From an uncultured Myxococcales bacterium (GTDB taxonomy: Bacteria > Myxococcota_A > Polyangia > Polyangiales > Polyangiaceae): a stretch of 64,000 nucleotides of DNA. Of the stretch, positions 1 to 7,820 are shown in pieces; position 1 is the first letter of the stretch, and every line of letters begins with the position of its first letter. The stretch covers positions 1-64,000 of the forward strand of contig CALMUT010000372.1 of NCBI GenBank assembly GCA_937872925.1, given 5' to 3'. The notes beneath the pieces were generated by a model that saw nothing but the letters and a program-made list of their open reading frames with translations, was not told the origin of the DNA and made no database searches. The translations under genes and the position numbers were made by a program.

Positions 1-1
1 A

Positions 2-481
2 GCGAGTGGCAGCGCGGGGGCGAGTGGCGACGCAGGCGCCAGCGGGTCGGCCGGCGCTGGCGGCGGGGGAACGGGCGGCGCGGGAACGGGCGGAACGGGA
101 ACGGGCGGCGCAGGAACGGGCGGAACGGGAACGGGCGGCGCGACCAATCAATGCAAGGACGTCAACGATTGCCCCAAACCGAAGTGCGAGGGCGTCGGCG
201 TATGCAAGCAGACGACGTACGCCTGCACGGGCAAGCAATGCCAGGCAACCACCGTTCAGATGCCGAATTCGTCCTGCAACACCACGACGGGTAAATGCGG
301 GCCCCTCGCCGTGGGCTGCAAGGTGGACTGCGATTGCAGCCAGGGCCTGATGTGCGTTGGCGGTCCAGCCGGCGGCACCTGCATCGCCGGCACCAAAGCC
401 GTGTACTGCTGCACCAAGGCGGGTTGCCCCACGGGTCAGGCTTGCACCACCAAGGACGGCGGCAAAGGGATCTGCCCCTAG
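2..481 (+). CDS. Cys-rich exported protein, C-terminal part (truncated by window start)
   Basis: The frame is open from the first bases to a TAG at 479-481, so the start and any signal peptide lie outside the window; 159 residues are visible. The first ~45 residues are a low-complexity Gly/Thr/Ala linker (repeats of GTGGT/GTGGA), the spacer type that follows the lipobox in other lipoproteins of this window. The rest is Cys-rich, with about 17 cysteines in patterns such as CPKPKC, CDCSQGLMC and CCTKAGC, resembling disulfide-rich surface proteins of myxobacteria. No catalytic motif is visible. Function unknown; the lipoprotein assignment is inferred from the linker alone. Confidence 0.7.
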   Translation, partial: ASGSAGASGDAGASGSAGAGGGGTGGAGTGGTGTGGAGTGGTGTGGATNQCKDVNDCPKPKCEGVGVCKQTTYACTGKQCQATTVQMPNSSCNTTTGKCGPLAVGCKVDCDCSQGLMCVGGPAGGTCIAGTKAVYCCTKAGCPTGQACTTKDGGKGICP

Positions 482-518
482 CGCGTGCGTTCTGTCAGCT
501 GAGCATTTCGGGGCCGAT

Positions 519-1259
519 TCAAAAGCCAAGAGCGAGCGCCGCGGCCAGGGTGCGCTCGCCGAGAAAACTCGCGTCCACGGTGAGGTCCAGGCGCTCCTGC
601 AAATTCACGACGACGCCAGCGCCAACAGCGTAGTGGTGCCGATCCGATCCCGTACGTTTTTTCCCGTCGAGCTCCCAGCCAACGGGACCTGCAAAACCAC
701 GAGCCGCAACGAAGAGGCTGACGGTCTCGCCGAGGGTCGTACCCAAGAGCACACCCAAGCGCAGGTCTGATGCGGAAAGCGGGACGGACTCAGCGTCCGG
801 CACTTCTTCTTCAGTGGATGCGAAGCTCATTCCGTAACCAAGGGTTGCTGTCGCAAACACCGCATCGCCCGGCTCGCCGACGAAGCGGTACGCGCCGGAC
901 ACCGAAAACAGAAATCCTGGGTTCACGTCAAAGCGCCTGCCCTGCCCCTCAAGCTGGCCGTCCAAGATCCCGCCCAGGGTGAGCTGCGCCGATAGCCGGG
1001 GTCCGAACCGTCTCGCAATGAAAGCCGCGGCCACGTGTTGCTCCAGATCGACGTTGTCTTCGCCGTCGAAGCGCAACGCTGCCTCCGAAAGTGCATAGCT
1101 GGCCCCGACGCGATACAGGCGCGTGGCGCTCTCTTTTCCGTCGCAGCCCGTCTGACCGACGGGCGGTGCCAGTCCTCAGGCGCGAGCGGGGTGCGCGTAG
1201 GCAACCGCTGAAAGCAGCGCTCCGAAAAGCCAGGCCGCGCGCACCGTGGGGGTCGTCAT
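519..1259 (-). pseudogene. Outer-membrane beta-barrel-like protein interrupted by an in-frame TGA
   Basis: ATG at 1259 opens a clear signal peptide (hydrophobic core AAWLFGALLSAVAYA, then AHPARA) and is followed in the same frame by TGA at 1176-1178. The frame then stays open to 519, giving about 218 further residues. The downstream part alternates hydrophobic and polar residues as in a porin-like barrel (for example LFSVSGAYRFVG, VFATATLGYGMSF, HHYAVGAGVVVNL) and ends in Phe, typical of BAM substrates. Because signal and barrel are in one frame, a single nonsense change explains the break. A restart exists only at a weak TTG near 1076, which would lack the signal. Probably a recent pseudogene or a sequence error. 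Confidence 0.6.
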
Positions 1260-1467
1260 ACGGGTCGCAGCGAAGCAAAGTCCACCCGCTGTGTCGAGCA
1301 GGAAGCCGTACGAACGTTCGATCGGGAGCGCCGAGCAGCGGCCACTCACTCGGCGATCCGGACAAGATCTTCATAGCTGGCACGTTTGGCACACCCATCA
1401 GTTGATACAAATCGCTGGAATACTTGATCTTTGTCACTGGCACCGCAGTTGCTACAAGGAGTCGCTG

Positions 1468-2766
1468 GTGCCTCCGGGCGGCCCGGCCCCGTTGGGCCCC
1501 GCCCGGCGCGCGGCCCCCCGGAGGGAAAGGCCCCCGCGCCCCCTGCCGGTGGCGCCGGTGGCGCCACCGCCGAAGCGCAATCTGCCACTCGCGGAGGGCG
1601 TGCGTCCCATCGATGAGCAGTGGCGCCCGATCTACGCCGTGTGGGAGATCACGCTCGCTTGCGATCTGGCCTGTCGGCACTGCGGCTCGCGCGCTGGCCA
1701 CGCACGCCCCGGTGAGTTGAGCACCGAGGAGTGCTTAGACATGGTGCGTCAGATGTCCGAAATGGACGTCAAGGAAGTCACCATCATCGGCGGCGAAGCC
1801 TACTTGCGCGACGACTGGGTCGACATCGTGCGGGAAATCCGTAAGCGGGGCATGCAGGCGACCATGACCACCGGCGGGCGCGGCATCACCAAAGAGCGTG
1901 CCCGGCAGGCGGCCGAAGCGGGCCTGCAGAGCGTCAGCGTGTCCGTAGACGGCACGGAGGAAATCCACGACCGCCTGCGCGGCGTCAAAGGGTCCTACCG
2001 TAGCGCCCTCGAGGCCCTCACGAATCTGCAAGAAGCTGGCGTGCGCGTGTCCGCGAATACGCAGATCAATCGCTTGAGCATCCCGCACATGCGGCACGTG
2101 CTCGAGACCATCGCCGCCCACAACACACACAGCTGGCAGATACAGTTGACGGTTGCCATGGGGCGCGCGGCCGATGAGCCGGACGTATTGCTGCAGCCCT
2201 ACGACCTGCTCGATCTGTTCCCGATGCTGGCCGACCTCAAGAAGCGCTGCGACGAGCTCAATGTGCGCATGTGGCCGGGCAACAACATCGGCTACTTCGG
2301 CCCCTACGAAAGTGTCCTGCGCGGCACCATGCCGCGCGGTCACATGGCCAGCTGCGGAGCGGGGCGCTCCACGCTGGGCATCGAGGCCGACGGCTCGATC
2401 AAGGGCTGCCCGTCGCTTCCTACCAACGCTTGGACGGGTGGCAACATCCGCGATGCCTCCCTCAAAGACATCTGGGAACGCACGGAGCCACTACGCTACA
2501 CCCGGGATCGCACGGTCAAGGATCTGTGGGGCTACTGCGGCACTTGCTACTACGCCGATGTTTGTCGCGCAGGCTGCACCTGGACGGGGTTCACGCTGTT
2601 CGGCAAAGCCGGCAACAACCCGTATTGCCATCACCGCGCATTGGAAATGAAGCGCGCCGGCAAGCGCGAACGCATCGTGCAGAAGTTCTCGGCTCCCGGA
2701 GAGCCGTTCGATCACGGTGGATTCGAGCTCATCGAAGAAGACGACCCAGACAAGGACGCACCATGA
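1468..2766 (+). CDS. Radical SAM/SPASM domain protein, putative peptide maturase
   Basis: A 432-residue radical SAM enzyme. The chosen start is GTG 1468, six bases after an AAGGAG ribosome site; the frame is open further upstream but that part looks non-coding. Residues 1-45 are Pro/Arg-rich. The AdoMet [4Fe-4S] motif CDLACRHC (Cys65, 69, 72) follows, then VTIIGGEAYLR (GGE-type motif) and a TIM-barrel-like core. The C-terminus has SPASM cysteines: a GCPSLPTN segment and CGTCYYADVCRAGC, ending NPYCHH, consistent with auxiliary Fe-S clusters. SPASM enzymes commonly modify ribosomal peptides. Its stop overlaps by 4 bp the first of five tandem paralogous small genes, the natural candidate substrates. 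No obvious RRE domain is seen. Chemistry is unknown. Confidence 0.85.
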   Translation: MPPGGPAPLGPARRAAPRRERPPRPLPVAPVAPPPKRNLPLAEGVRPIDEQWRPIYAVWEITLACDLACRHCGSRAGHARPGELSTEECLDMVRQMSEMDVKEVTIIGGEAYLRDDWVDIVREIRKRGMQATMTTGGRGITKERARQAAEAGLQSVSVSVDGTEEIHDRLRGVKGSYRSALEALTNLQEAGVRVSANTQINRLSIPHMRHVLETIAAHNTHSWQIQLTVAMGRAADEPDVLLQPYDLLDLFPMLADLKKRCDELNVRMWPGNNIGYFGPYESVLRGTMPRGHMASCGAGRSTLGIEADGSIKGCPSLPTNAWTGGNIRDASLKDIWERTEPLRYTRDRTVKDLWGYCGTCYYADVCRAGCTWTGFTLFGKAGNNPYCHHRALEMKRAGKRERIVQKFSAPGEPFDHGGFELIEEDDPDKDAP

Positions 2767-3236
2767 ACCTGACGCCCTGCAACGAATGCCGGCGACACAT
2801 GGATGCCTTGGAAGCGAGCTGCCCCTTCTGCGGCGGCACTCCAAGCCGGGCGGCAACCGTCCCACTCCCACGGCGACGCATGAGTCGCGCCGCGATTGTT
2901 GCGTTCGGTGCAAGTGTTGCGGGAAGTTTCGGAGGCGCGGCTTGTAGCTCAGACGACGGCGGCGGAGGCGGCAACGGGGGCGCGACCGGCGGCACCGCGG
3001 GCGCCAGCGGAAATGGCGGGGCAGCAGCTTCCGGGGGCGCGATCTATGGGACTCCACCCTTCGACAGCGGCCTTGACGGCACCGCGAGCGGTGGCGCGCC
3101 CGCAGACGCTGCTCCCGACGGCGCCGCCGGCCAAGGCGGAAGCGCTGGCCAAGGCGGAAGCGCCGGTAGCGCGGGCACCGCCGGGTTCGCCGGCGGCCTG
3201 CTGTACGGCGCGCCGCCGCCCAATGACGCCCAGTGA
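2763..3236 (+). CDS. Candidate radical SAM substrate 1 (ribbon leader, lipobox, YGxPP motifs)
   Basis: 157 residues; ATG overlaps the stop of the radical SAM gene (ATGA), so translation is coupled. Residues 6-23 form a CNEC...CPFC zinc-ribbon-like leader. Residues 38-61 form a Tat/lipoprotein-like signal, RRRMSRAAIVAFGA, with a hydrophobic stretch and Cys61 in a lipobox-like GGAACSS. A Gly/Ala/Ser-rich linker follows. Two copies of a conserved motif occur: AIYGTPPFDSG in the middle and LLYGAPPPNDAQ at the C-terminus. The same plan repeats in the next four genes. Seen: the modules. Inferred: that the enzyme modifies the Tyr-Gly-x-Pro-Pro sites. Alternatively these are ordinary lipoproteins with a cytosolic zinc-binding extension. 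Confidence 0.75.
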   Translation: MNLTPCNECRRHMDALEASCPFCGGTPSRAATVPLPRRRMSRAAIVAFGASVAGSFGGAACSSDDGGGGGNGGATGGTAGASGNGGAAASGGAIYGTPPFDSGLDGTASGGAPADAAPDGAAGQGGSAGQGGSAGSAGTAGFAGGLLYGAPPPNDAQ

Positions 3237-3283
3237 CCGCACCCTCCAACGAACCGAAGCACCAGCCACCTGAGGAAACCAAG

Positions 3284-3733
3284 ATGAACGAACTCGCTCC
3301 CTGCTCCGCATGTAATCGTCACGGCCGCATCAGCGAAGGCGCCTGCCCATTCTGCGGTGCTGCGCTCAGTCGCGTCGCCGCACCCCCGCTTCCCAACCGA
3401 CGCATGAGCCGCGCGGCATTGGTCGCATTCGGAGCCACCGTCGCGACGGGCATGGTTGCAACGGGTTGTGGTTCCGATGACGACGGCGGTGGCAGCGGCG
3501 GCAGCGGCACTGGCGCCACGTCCGGCAGCGGCGGGGGCGGTACCGGTGGCGCTGCGACCGGTGGTCAAGGTGGCACCGCGGGCACCGCGGGCACGGCGGG
3601 CAACGCAGGTGGCGGCGGCATCGGCGCTGCGGGGCCGTTGTACGGGCTGCCGCCACCAGACGGGGGCGCGGGCACTGCAGGCGCCGCGGGCAATGGCGCG
3701 CTGTACGGCTCTCCGCCGGCGGACGGCGGCTGA
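3284..3733 (+). CDS. Candidate radical SAM substrate 2 (ribbon leader, lipobox, YGxPP motifs)
   Basis: 149 residues. ATG 3284 is preceded by TGAGGAAACCAAG, a plausible ribosome site, and the start aligns exactly with the paralogs. The leader has CSACNRH and CPFC (Cys7, 10, 21, 24). The signal-like segment is NRRMSRAALVAFGATVATG with Cys62 in ATGCGS. After a Gly-rich linker come the two motif copies, PLYGLPPPDGG and ALYGSPPADGG, the latter ending the protein. It lies 47 bp after paralog 1 on the same strand, so probably in one transcript with the radical SAM gene. Function unknown. Confidence 0.75.
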   Translation: MNELAPCSACNRHGRISEGACPFCGAALSRVAAPPLPNRRMSRAALVAFGATVATGMVATGCGSDDDGGGSGGSGTGATSGSGGGGTGGAATGGQGGTAGTAGTAGNAGGGGIGAAGPLYGLPPPDGGAGTAGAAGNGALYGSPPADGG

Positions 3734-3781
3734 CTTTCACAGACTTCAACCGACAACAAGACTTAGCGACAGGATGAACCA

Positions 3782-4237
3782 ATGAACGATCTGATCCCGT
3801 GGTCCGAATGAAACCGCCACGCACGCGCCAGCGACGGCGCGTGTCCGTTTTGCGGCGCGACGCTCAGCGCGCCCGACGCTATCGTGCTGCCGGACCGGCG
3901 CATGAGCCGCGCCGCCATCGTTGCCTTCGGCGCAACGCTGGCGACTGGTCTGGCAACGACCGGGTGCGGCTCTGACGACGGCGGCGGCGGCAGTGGCGGC
4001 AACGGCACTGGCGCCACCTCAGGTACCGGCGGCGGCGGCACCGGAGGCGGCAGCGCGGGTTCCGCCGGCAACGCTGGTTCTGGCGGCACCGCGGGCACCG
4101 CGGGCACGGCCGGCCAAGGCGGCTTCGGTGGGATCGCACCGGCGTACGGTCTTCCGGCGGACGCAGGTCCCGGCGGCGCCGGGGGCAGCAGCGGATTCGC
4201 CGCTGCCTACGGACTTCCTCCCGACGCTGGCAACTGA
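3782..4237 (+). pseudogene. Candidate radical SAM substrate 3, leader disrupted (Cys to Trp, Cys to TGA)
   Basis: From ATG 3782 the frame aligns without gaps to paralog 2, but leader Cys7 is Trp (TGG 3800-3802) and leader Cys10 is TGA (3809-3811). Beyond the TGA the alignment continues through NRH, CPFC, DRRMSRAAIVAFGA, lipobox-like TTGCGS (position 62), Gly-rich linker and both motifs, PAYGLPADAG and AAYGLPPDAGN, to the stop at 4237. If translation restarts at ATG 3902 (RRMSRAA), a leaderless lipoprotein would be made. Two third-position changes from TGC explain both differences, so decay is simplest. UGA as selenocysteine is possible but the lost partner Cys argues against it. Confidence 0.6.
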
Positions 4238-4258
4238 GTTTTTCAAGGAGACACCGAG

Positions 4259-4696
4259 ATGGCCCTGACCCCATGCAACGAATGCCAACGACACGTCCGA
4301 GACGACGAACCAAGTTGCCCGTTTTGTGGTGGGGAACTGAGTCAAGCTCCGCAGGTCCCCATCCCGGCGCGTCGCATGAGTCGCGCCGCGTTGGTGGCCT
4401 TCGGAGCAACAGCGCTGGCCTCGGTGACCGCAGCCGGTTGCAGTAGCTCCGGTACAGGCCGCGGCACGGGCGGCGGGGGCGGCTCAGGCAACGTCGCGGG
4501 CTTTGCGCCGGCCTACGGCGTGCCCGGCGGCTTCGGCGGAATGGGCGGGAGCGCCGGCAGCGCTGGTTCGGCCGGCAGCGCTGGTTCCGCAGGCAACGCG
4601 GGCGCCGGCGGCAACACGACCGACGGAGGCGGAGGCACCGCAGGCGCAGCGCCACCCTACGGCATCCCGCCGGATGACGGCGGCACCGAACCGTAG
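4259..4696 (+). CDS. Candidate radical SAM substrate 4 (ribbon leader, lipobox, YGxPP motifs)
   Basis: 145 residues; ATG 4259 follows CAAGGAGACACCGAG, a strong ribosome site. The leader has CNECQRH and CPFC (Cys6, 9, 20, 23). The signal-like segment is ARRMSRAALVAFGA with Cys61 in AAGCSS. The Gly/Ser/Ala linker includes four tandem SAG repeats. The two motif copies are PAYGVPGGFGG, where the second Pro is lost, and PPYGIPPDDGG near the C-terminus. It is spaced 21 bp from paralog 3. Role as for the neighbouring paralogs; unknown experimentally. Confidence 0.75.
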   Translation: MALTPCNECQRHVRDDEPSCPFCGGELSQAPQVPIPARRMSRAALVAFGATALASVTAAGCSSSGTGRGTGGGGGSGNVAGFAPAYGVPGGFGGMGGSAGSAGSAGSAGSAGNAGAGGNTTDGGGGTAGAAPPYGIPPDDGGTEP

Positions 4697-4714
4697 CGTG
4701 AGGAGGAACGGAAG

Positions 4715-5167
4715 ATGAGCTTTTTAGTCCCGTGCATCGAGTGTGGGCGCCACGTTTGGGAACACGAAGACGCCTGTGTGTTCTGTGGAGGTGCCTTATC
4801 GGCGCAGCGCCGCATAGAAATGCCCGCAGGACGGTTCAGCCGATCCGCGCTGCGAAAGCTCGGTTTCGTCGCAGCGGGGCTCGGCGCGATCGCATGCGGC
4901 AGCAACAACGACTCGAACCTGGCCGCCGCCTACGGCGTGCCACCGCAAGACTCAGGCACGCAAGATGCGAGCGATGCCGGCAGTGACGCCGCGGGCGGCG
5001 CCGCAGGCAATGCAGGTGCGGGTGGTACCGCGGGCAGCGCAGGTGCCGCGGGTAGCGCAGGTGCCGCAGGTGCCGCAGGCGCGGGTGGCACCGCGGGTGC
5101 TGGCGGAACGGCCGGCGCTGCTGGCAACCAGGCACTGTACGGCGGCCCACCCGACAGTGGGCCCTAG
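4715..5167 (+). CDS. Candidate radical SAM substrate 5 (ribbon leader, lipobox, YGxPP motifs)
   Basis: 150 residues; ATG 4715 follows GAGGAGGAACGGAAG. This is the most divergent paralog: leader CIECGRH and CVFC (Cys7, 10, 21, 24), signal-like GRFSRSALRKLGFVAAG with only one Arg of the pair, and Cys61 in AIACGS. The first motif, AAYGVPPQDSG, comes directly after the lipobox region, then a long GAGGTAG-type linker, and the second motif ALYGGPPDSGP ends the protein. It is the last gene of the cassette; no protease, transporter or regulator follows. Confidence 0.75.
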   Translation: MSFLVPCIECGRHVWEHEDACVFCGGALSAQRRIEMPAGRFSRSALRKLGFVAAGLGAIACGSNNDSNLAAAYGVPPQDSGTQDASDAGSDAAGGAAGNAGAGGTAGSAGAAGSAGAAGAAGAGGTAGAGGTAGAAGNQALYGGPPDSGP

Positions 5168-5532
5168 CGCGGCGTTCGACGACGCATAGACGCCCAGGGC
5201 GCCAGCGTCCGGTGATGCAGTCGCGCGCCGAGCACGTACCGCGGATTTGATTAGCTCGCTGATCCGGCGGGCACTGCGATCCGTCATGTGCGCTTCGCGA
5301 GCGCCCGCCGGCTCACGTCGCTGCAACGTCAGGAAACTCCAGATGAAAACGAAGGTTGCGCAGATTCTGCTCAACCTAGGCGCGACCGGTTGATCCCATC
5401 TTGACTGGCGCTACCGCTGTGCTGCGCGCAAACTGGAATGCGCAAACGACCTGTTACCTATTGAATTGGTGCGCGATTCAAGTTGCCGAGCGAGCAGGAA
5501 GGCGCATGGGGCGAGACGCCGAGCCACACGAA
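5168..5532. other. 365-bp intergenic region after the five-paralog cassette
   Basis: No convincing gene. It contains a 16-codon reading frame (ATG 5343 to TGA 5393, MKTKVAQILLNLGATG) that I cannot support as coding, and a short imperfect GC hairpin near 5289-5305 (GCGCT/AGCGC arms) that could help end the cassette transcript. It probably holds the promoter of the next lipoprotein gene. Confidence 0.4.
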
Positions 5533-5973
5533 ATGACGAAGCGACGGTTTGCCGTCGGCGCCGCGGCGGCAATCTGCTTGGCGACGGTGGGCGTCGGTTG
5601 CGGGGAGAGCACGCCCGACGCTCACGCGACCGACGCCGGAGCCGAGGCGGGCGAAGCGGGTCCCGTCGACCCGAACTGCCAGGACGGCATGCAGCTGAAG
5701 GAGCGGCCCAAGGGAGCCTGTGTCGCCGGGGCTTCCTGTGCAGTGCTCGTAGAACCCCAAATCTGCGCAGACGGAAAGTGGCCGCCAGGCGCCAGCCCGC
5801 GGCAGTGGTTTTGCGAGTGCATCGCCGGCGCGTGGGAGTGCACCAATAACGGCGCTGGCGGGATTCATGTGTGCGAAGCCGGAGCGCCGGCGGACGCAAA
5901 CAGCGACGCGGCAGACGGGGACTCCGACGCGGACGCCTCCGGCGGCCCGCTGGACGCGGGCGGCGACGGATAA
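5533..5973 (+). CDS. Cys-containing lipoprotein of unknown function
   Basis: 146 residues from ATG 5533 (MTKRRFAVGAAAA); the frame is open upstream but this start puts Arg/Lys directly before the hydrophobic core and the lipobox VGVGCG. After an acidic Asp/Ala linker comes a compact domain with eight cysteines (segments NCQDGMQLKERPKGAC, ASCAVLVEPQIC, WFCECIAGAWEC), then an Asp/Ala-rich tail. The pattern resembles small disulfide-rich envelope proteins. It has neither the ribbon leader nor the YGxPP motif of the preceding cassette, so it is not assigned to it. Confidence 0.7.
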   Translation: MTKRRFAVGAAAAICLATVGVGCGESTPDAHATDAGAEAGEAGPVDPNCQDGMQLKERPKGACVAGASCAVLVEPQICADGKWPPGASPRQWFCECIAGAWECTNNGAGGIHVCEAGAPADANSDAADGDSDADASGGPLDAGGDG

Positions 5974-6247
5974 GGCATCGGTTGGGCACGTGCGGCCGAT
6001 GGTGCCGCAGGTGTGGTCTGCGTAGAAGTGGTCGGCATGGCCTTCCACTTCTGGACTCCGTCGTCCCCGCGCTCGCGGCATACTTGGCGGCACAGGAGCG
6101 GCAGGGGCGCCAACGCGAGCCGTCCGCGCCGGAGCGGACACCACCGGGGCGACGCCGCTCTAGTTCACGCTCAGGGTCGCCCGCAACGGCGCGGCAATCA
6201 TCGGTTGGGGTTGCGCGCGCGTTCGCGTTCCCCGCGTGGCGCAGCAA

Positions 6248-7218
6248 TCATCCGGTGGGATCTCGCGTCTGTGCGCGTGCTCGCGCCATATGCTGTTGGC
6301 CGAAGACTCGTTCGGCGGCCAATGTGTTGTGGGCTTTGCAGCGAAGGCTGAGGTTTTCTGGCGTGGATGGGCCGCCGCGGCCGAAGGGGATTTCATGGTG
6401 GAACTCGAGGCCGCCGGTTTCGCGGCAGCGCTGGCCGCGAGGGTCGACGTAGGCGCAGCGACCGGCGTCGCGGTCCCAGACCTGCGCACGCACACGCGCA
6501 GGGATGTAGCGGGAGGCATTGCGCGACGCAGCACGCGTGGTGGTGACGCGCTGGCGCGGATCATCTTTGTCCGCGCTCGCCCCGCGCCGGTGCGGATCAT
6601 CTTGGTCCGCGCTCGCCCCGCGCTGGCGCGGATCATCTTTGTCCGCGCTCGCCCCGCGCTGGCGTCGCTGGCGCGGATCATCTTTGTCCGCGCTCGCCCC
6701 GCGCCGGTGCGGATAGTCTTTGTCCGCGCTCGCACGGCGCGCCGCATTCCTGCGCTGGCGCGCATCTTCGCTTTCGCCCGCGGCTTGCGCACCGCGCCGG
6801 CGCGCCGGCGCGGCGACTTGGTCTTCGGCGGAGTCTGTTGCGCGCCGCGTTTGCGCTTCGTCAGATCATCGACCAGGAGACGCAGGGCGCGCAGGTGTAC
6901 GGAGTCCAGAGCGCGATCCGAGGAGCCCGGACCGAGCAGGTCTTGGGCTTGCTGCAATAGCTGCACGTATTCCTCGCTGGCGGTGAACTGCACGTGGTAG
7001 CGCTGCGGAGCGGAGAGCAGGGGCGACGTGGCGGCACCAGCGGCCGGCACGTGATCCTCGGCGCGCGTTTCGTTTGCTGCGCTCTCGCGGGTCTTGGCGT
7101 TTGGTGGCTCTCCGCAGGCCCTGGCGTTCACCGCTGCGGCGGGGCTGTCGTTGGCGATCCAGTCCCGTGGACGGTCGCCGGGACGCAGGTGGCGCACGGG
7201 CACCAAGGAGGCGGCCAT
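6248..7218 (-). pseudogene. HNH endonuclease gene, frameshifted and N-terminally truncated
   Basis: Two frames together give an HNH endonuclease of the multicopy myxobacterial type. The upstream frame (from about 7218 to the repeats) carries the family segment RYHVQFTASEEYVQLLQQA and LRLLVDDLTKRKRG. The downstream frame (6493 to 6248) carries the HNH core, VRAQVWDRDAGRC, LEFHHEIPFGRGG, NLSLRCKAHN. The frames differ, so a frameshift lies between roughly 6500 and 6855, most likely before the 36-bp repeats because the second frame reads naturally through them. The usual N-terminal domain of this family was not found, so the gene is both truncated and frameshifted. Probably a decayed mobile-type gene. 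Confidence 0.6.
6556..6744. repeat. 36-bp tandem repeat, five copies, inside the HNH pseudogene
   Basis: Copies begin with GCGGATCATCTT-like sequence at 6556, 6592, 6628, 6673 and 6709. Spacing is 36 bp except for a 45-bp step between the third and fourth, which carries 9 extra bases. All spacings are multiples of three, so copy number does not change the frame. On the minus strand two frames are open through the array: one encodes ARTKMIRASAGR units, the other DKDDPRQRGASA units. Confidence 0.85.
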
Positions 7219-7550
7219 CTGCGGCCAGCTGGGCGCTTGCAGCGGGGTGGAAGACGGGCATGCTCCGTTGGTCACGGGCGGCGTTGGGCCGAGAGGCTCT
7301 CTAAGCGCCGCGCTGGCGCGCGTTCGAGGCCAGAAACGCTTCGCGTGGCGATTCTTTCGCGAAGACGCGGGAGGAAGTGCGTGGCGTGCGGCGATGGCCT
7401 TTCGTGAGCGCGGCTGTGACTTCGCAGCGTGGGTCCGTGAAATCAACGCCGAACTGCATCTGTGTGTCGAATTCGTGTGAGCTGAGTTGTGCGTGGCGTC
7501 GGAGGCAACGTGCGACTGTGCAACGAAAGGTAGTTCCTGAGTACGTCTTC

Positions 7551-7695
7551 CACCACCACGGATCGCCGCCGCCACCACGATCACTGCCGCCGCCACCGAT
7601 CACCGCGACCACCACCCGCCACCGCCACCGTCACCCGACGCCGCCACCGACAACCGTCACCCGCCACTGCCGCCGCCACCGTCCACCGCCACCGT
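7551..7695. repeat. Low-complexity CCGCCACC-rich tract
   Basis: About 145 bp made of degenerate CCGCCACC/CACCACC units between the HNH pseudogene and the lipoprotein at 7821. A plus-strand frame runs through it as Pro/His/Arg-rich nonsense, so it is not taken as coding. The 7219-7550 stretch beside it holds no gene I can support. Confidence 0.7.
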
Positions 7696-7820
7696 CCATT
7701 CAGAAGTCGCACCCGCAACTTCTGCGCAGTTCCGCCACCTCAGACGCCTTGGTTGCGTATCCCGCGCCCCAAGAACCCGAAAAACCGCACCACGGCACGC
7801 ATCCTGCTGCGCTAGCGGTC

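Noticed and set aside
1176..1178. TGA in the outer-membrane protein as selenocysteine
   Set aside because: It falls just after a signal peptide in a barrel protein without a redox Cys; a nonsense change or error is simpler.
1379..1394. TGGCAC-type sigma54 promoter before the radical SAM gene
   Set aside because: Spacing between the GG and GC elements is about two bases too short for a -24/-12 promoter.
1735..2343. Long antisense frame within the radical SAM gene
   Set aside because: High GC produces open antisense frames; the plus strand encodes clear Fe-S motifs.
2944..2953. GTAGCTCAGA resembling a tRNA D-arm
   Set aside because: It lies inside the first YGxPP paralog and no acceptor, anticodon or T arm can be built around it.
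5343..5393. 16-codon peptide after the YGxPP cassette
   Set aside because: Too short, no conserved motif and only a weak ribosome site; kept as intergenic.
6556..6744. Direct repeats as a possible CRISPR array
   Set aside because: Repeats are contiguous without unique spacers, and no cas genes are near.
7377..7820. Long N-terminal extension of the lipoprotein frame
   Set aside because: It runs through a low-complexity CCGCCACC tract and places a signal peptide in mid-protein; ATG 7821 is far better.
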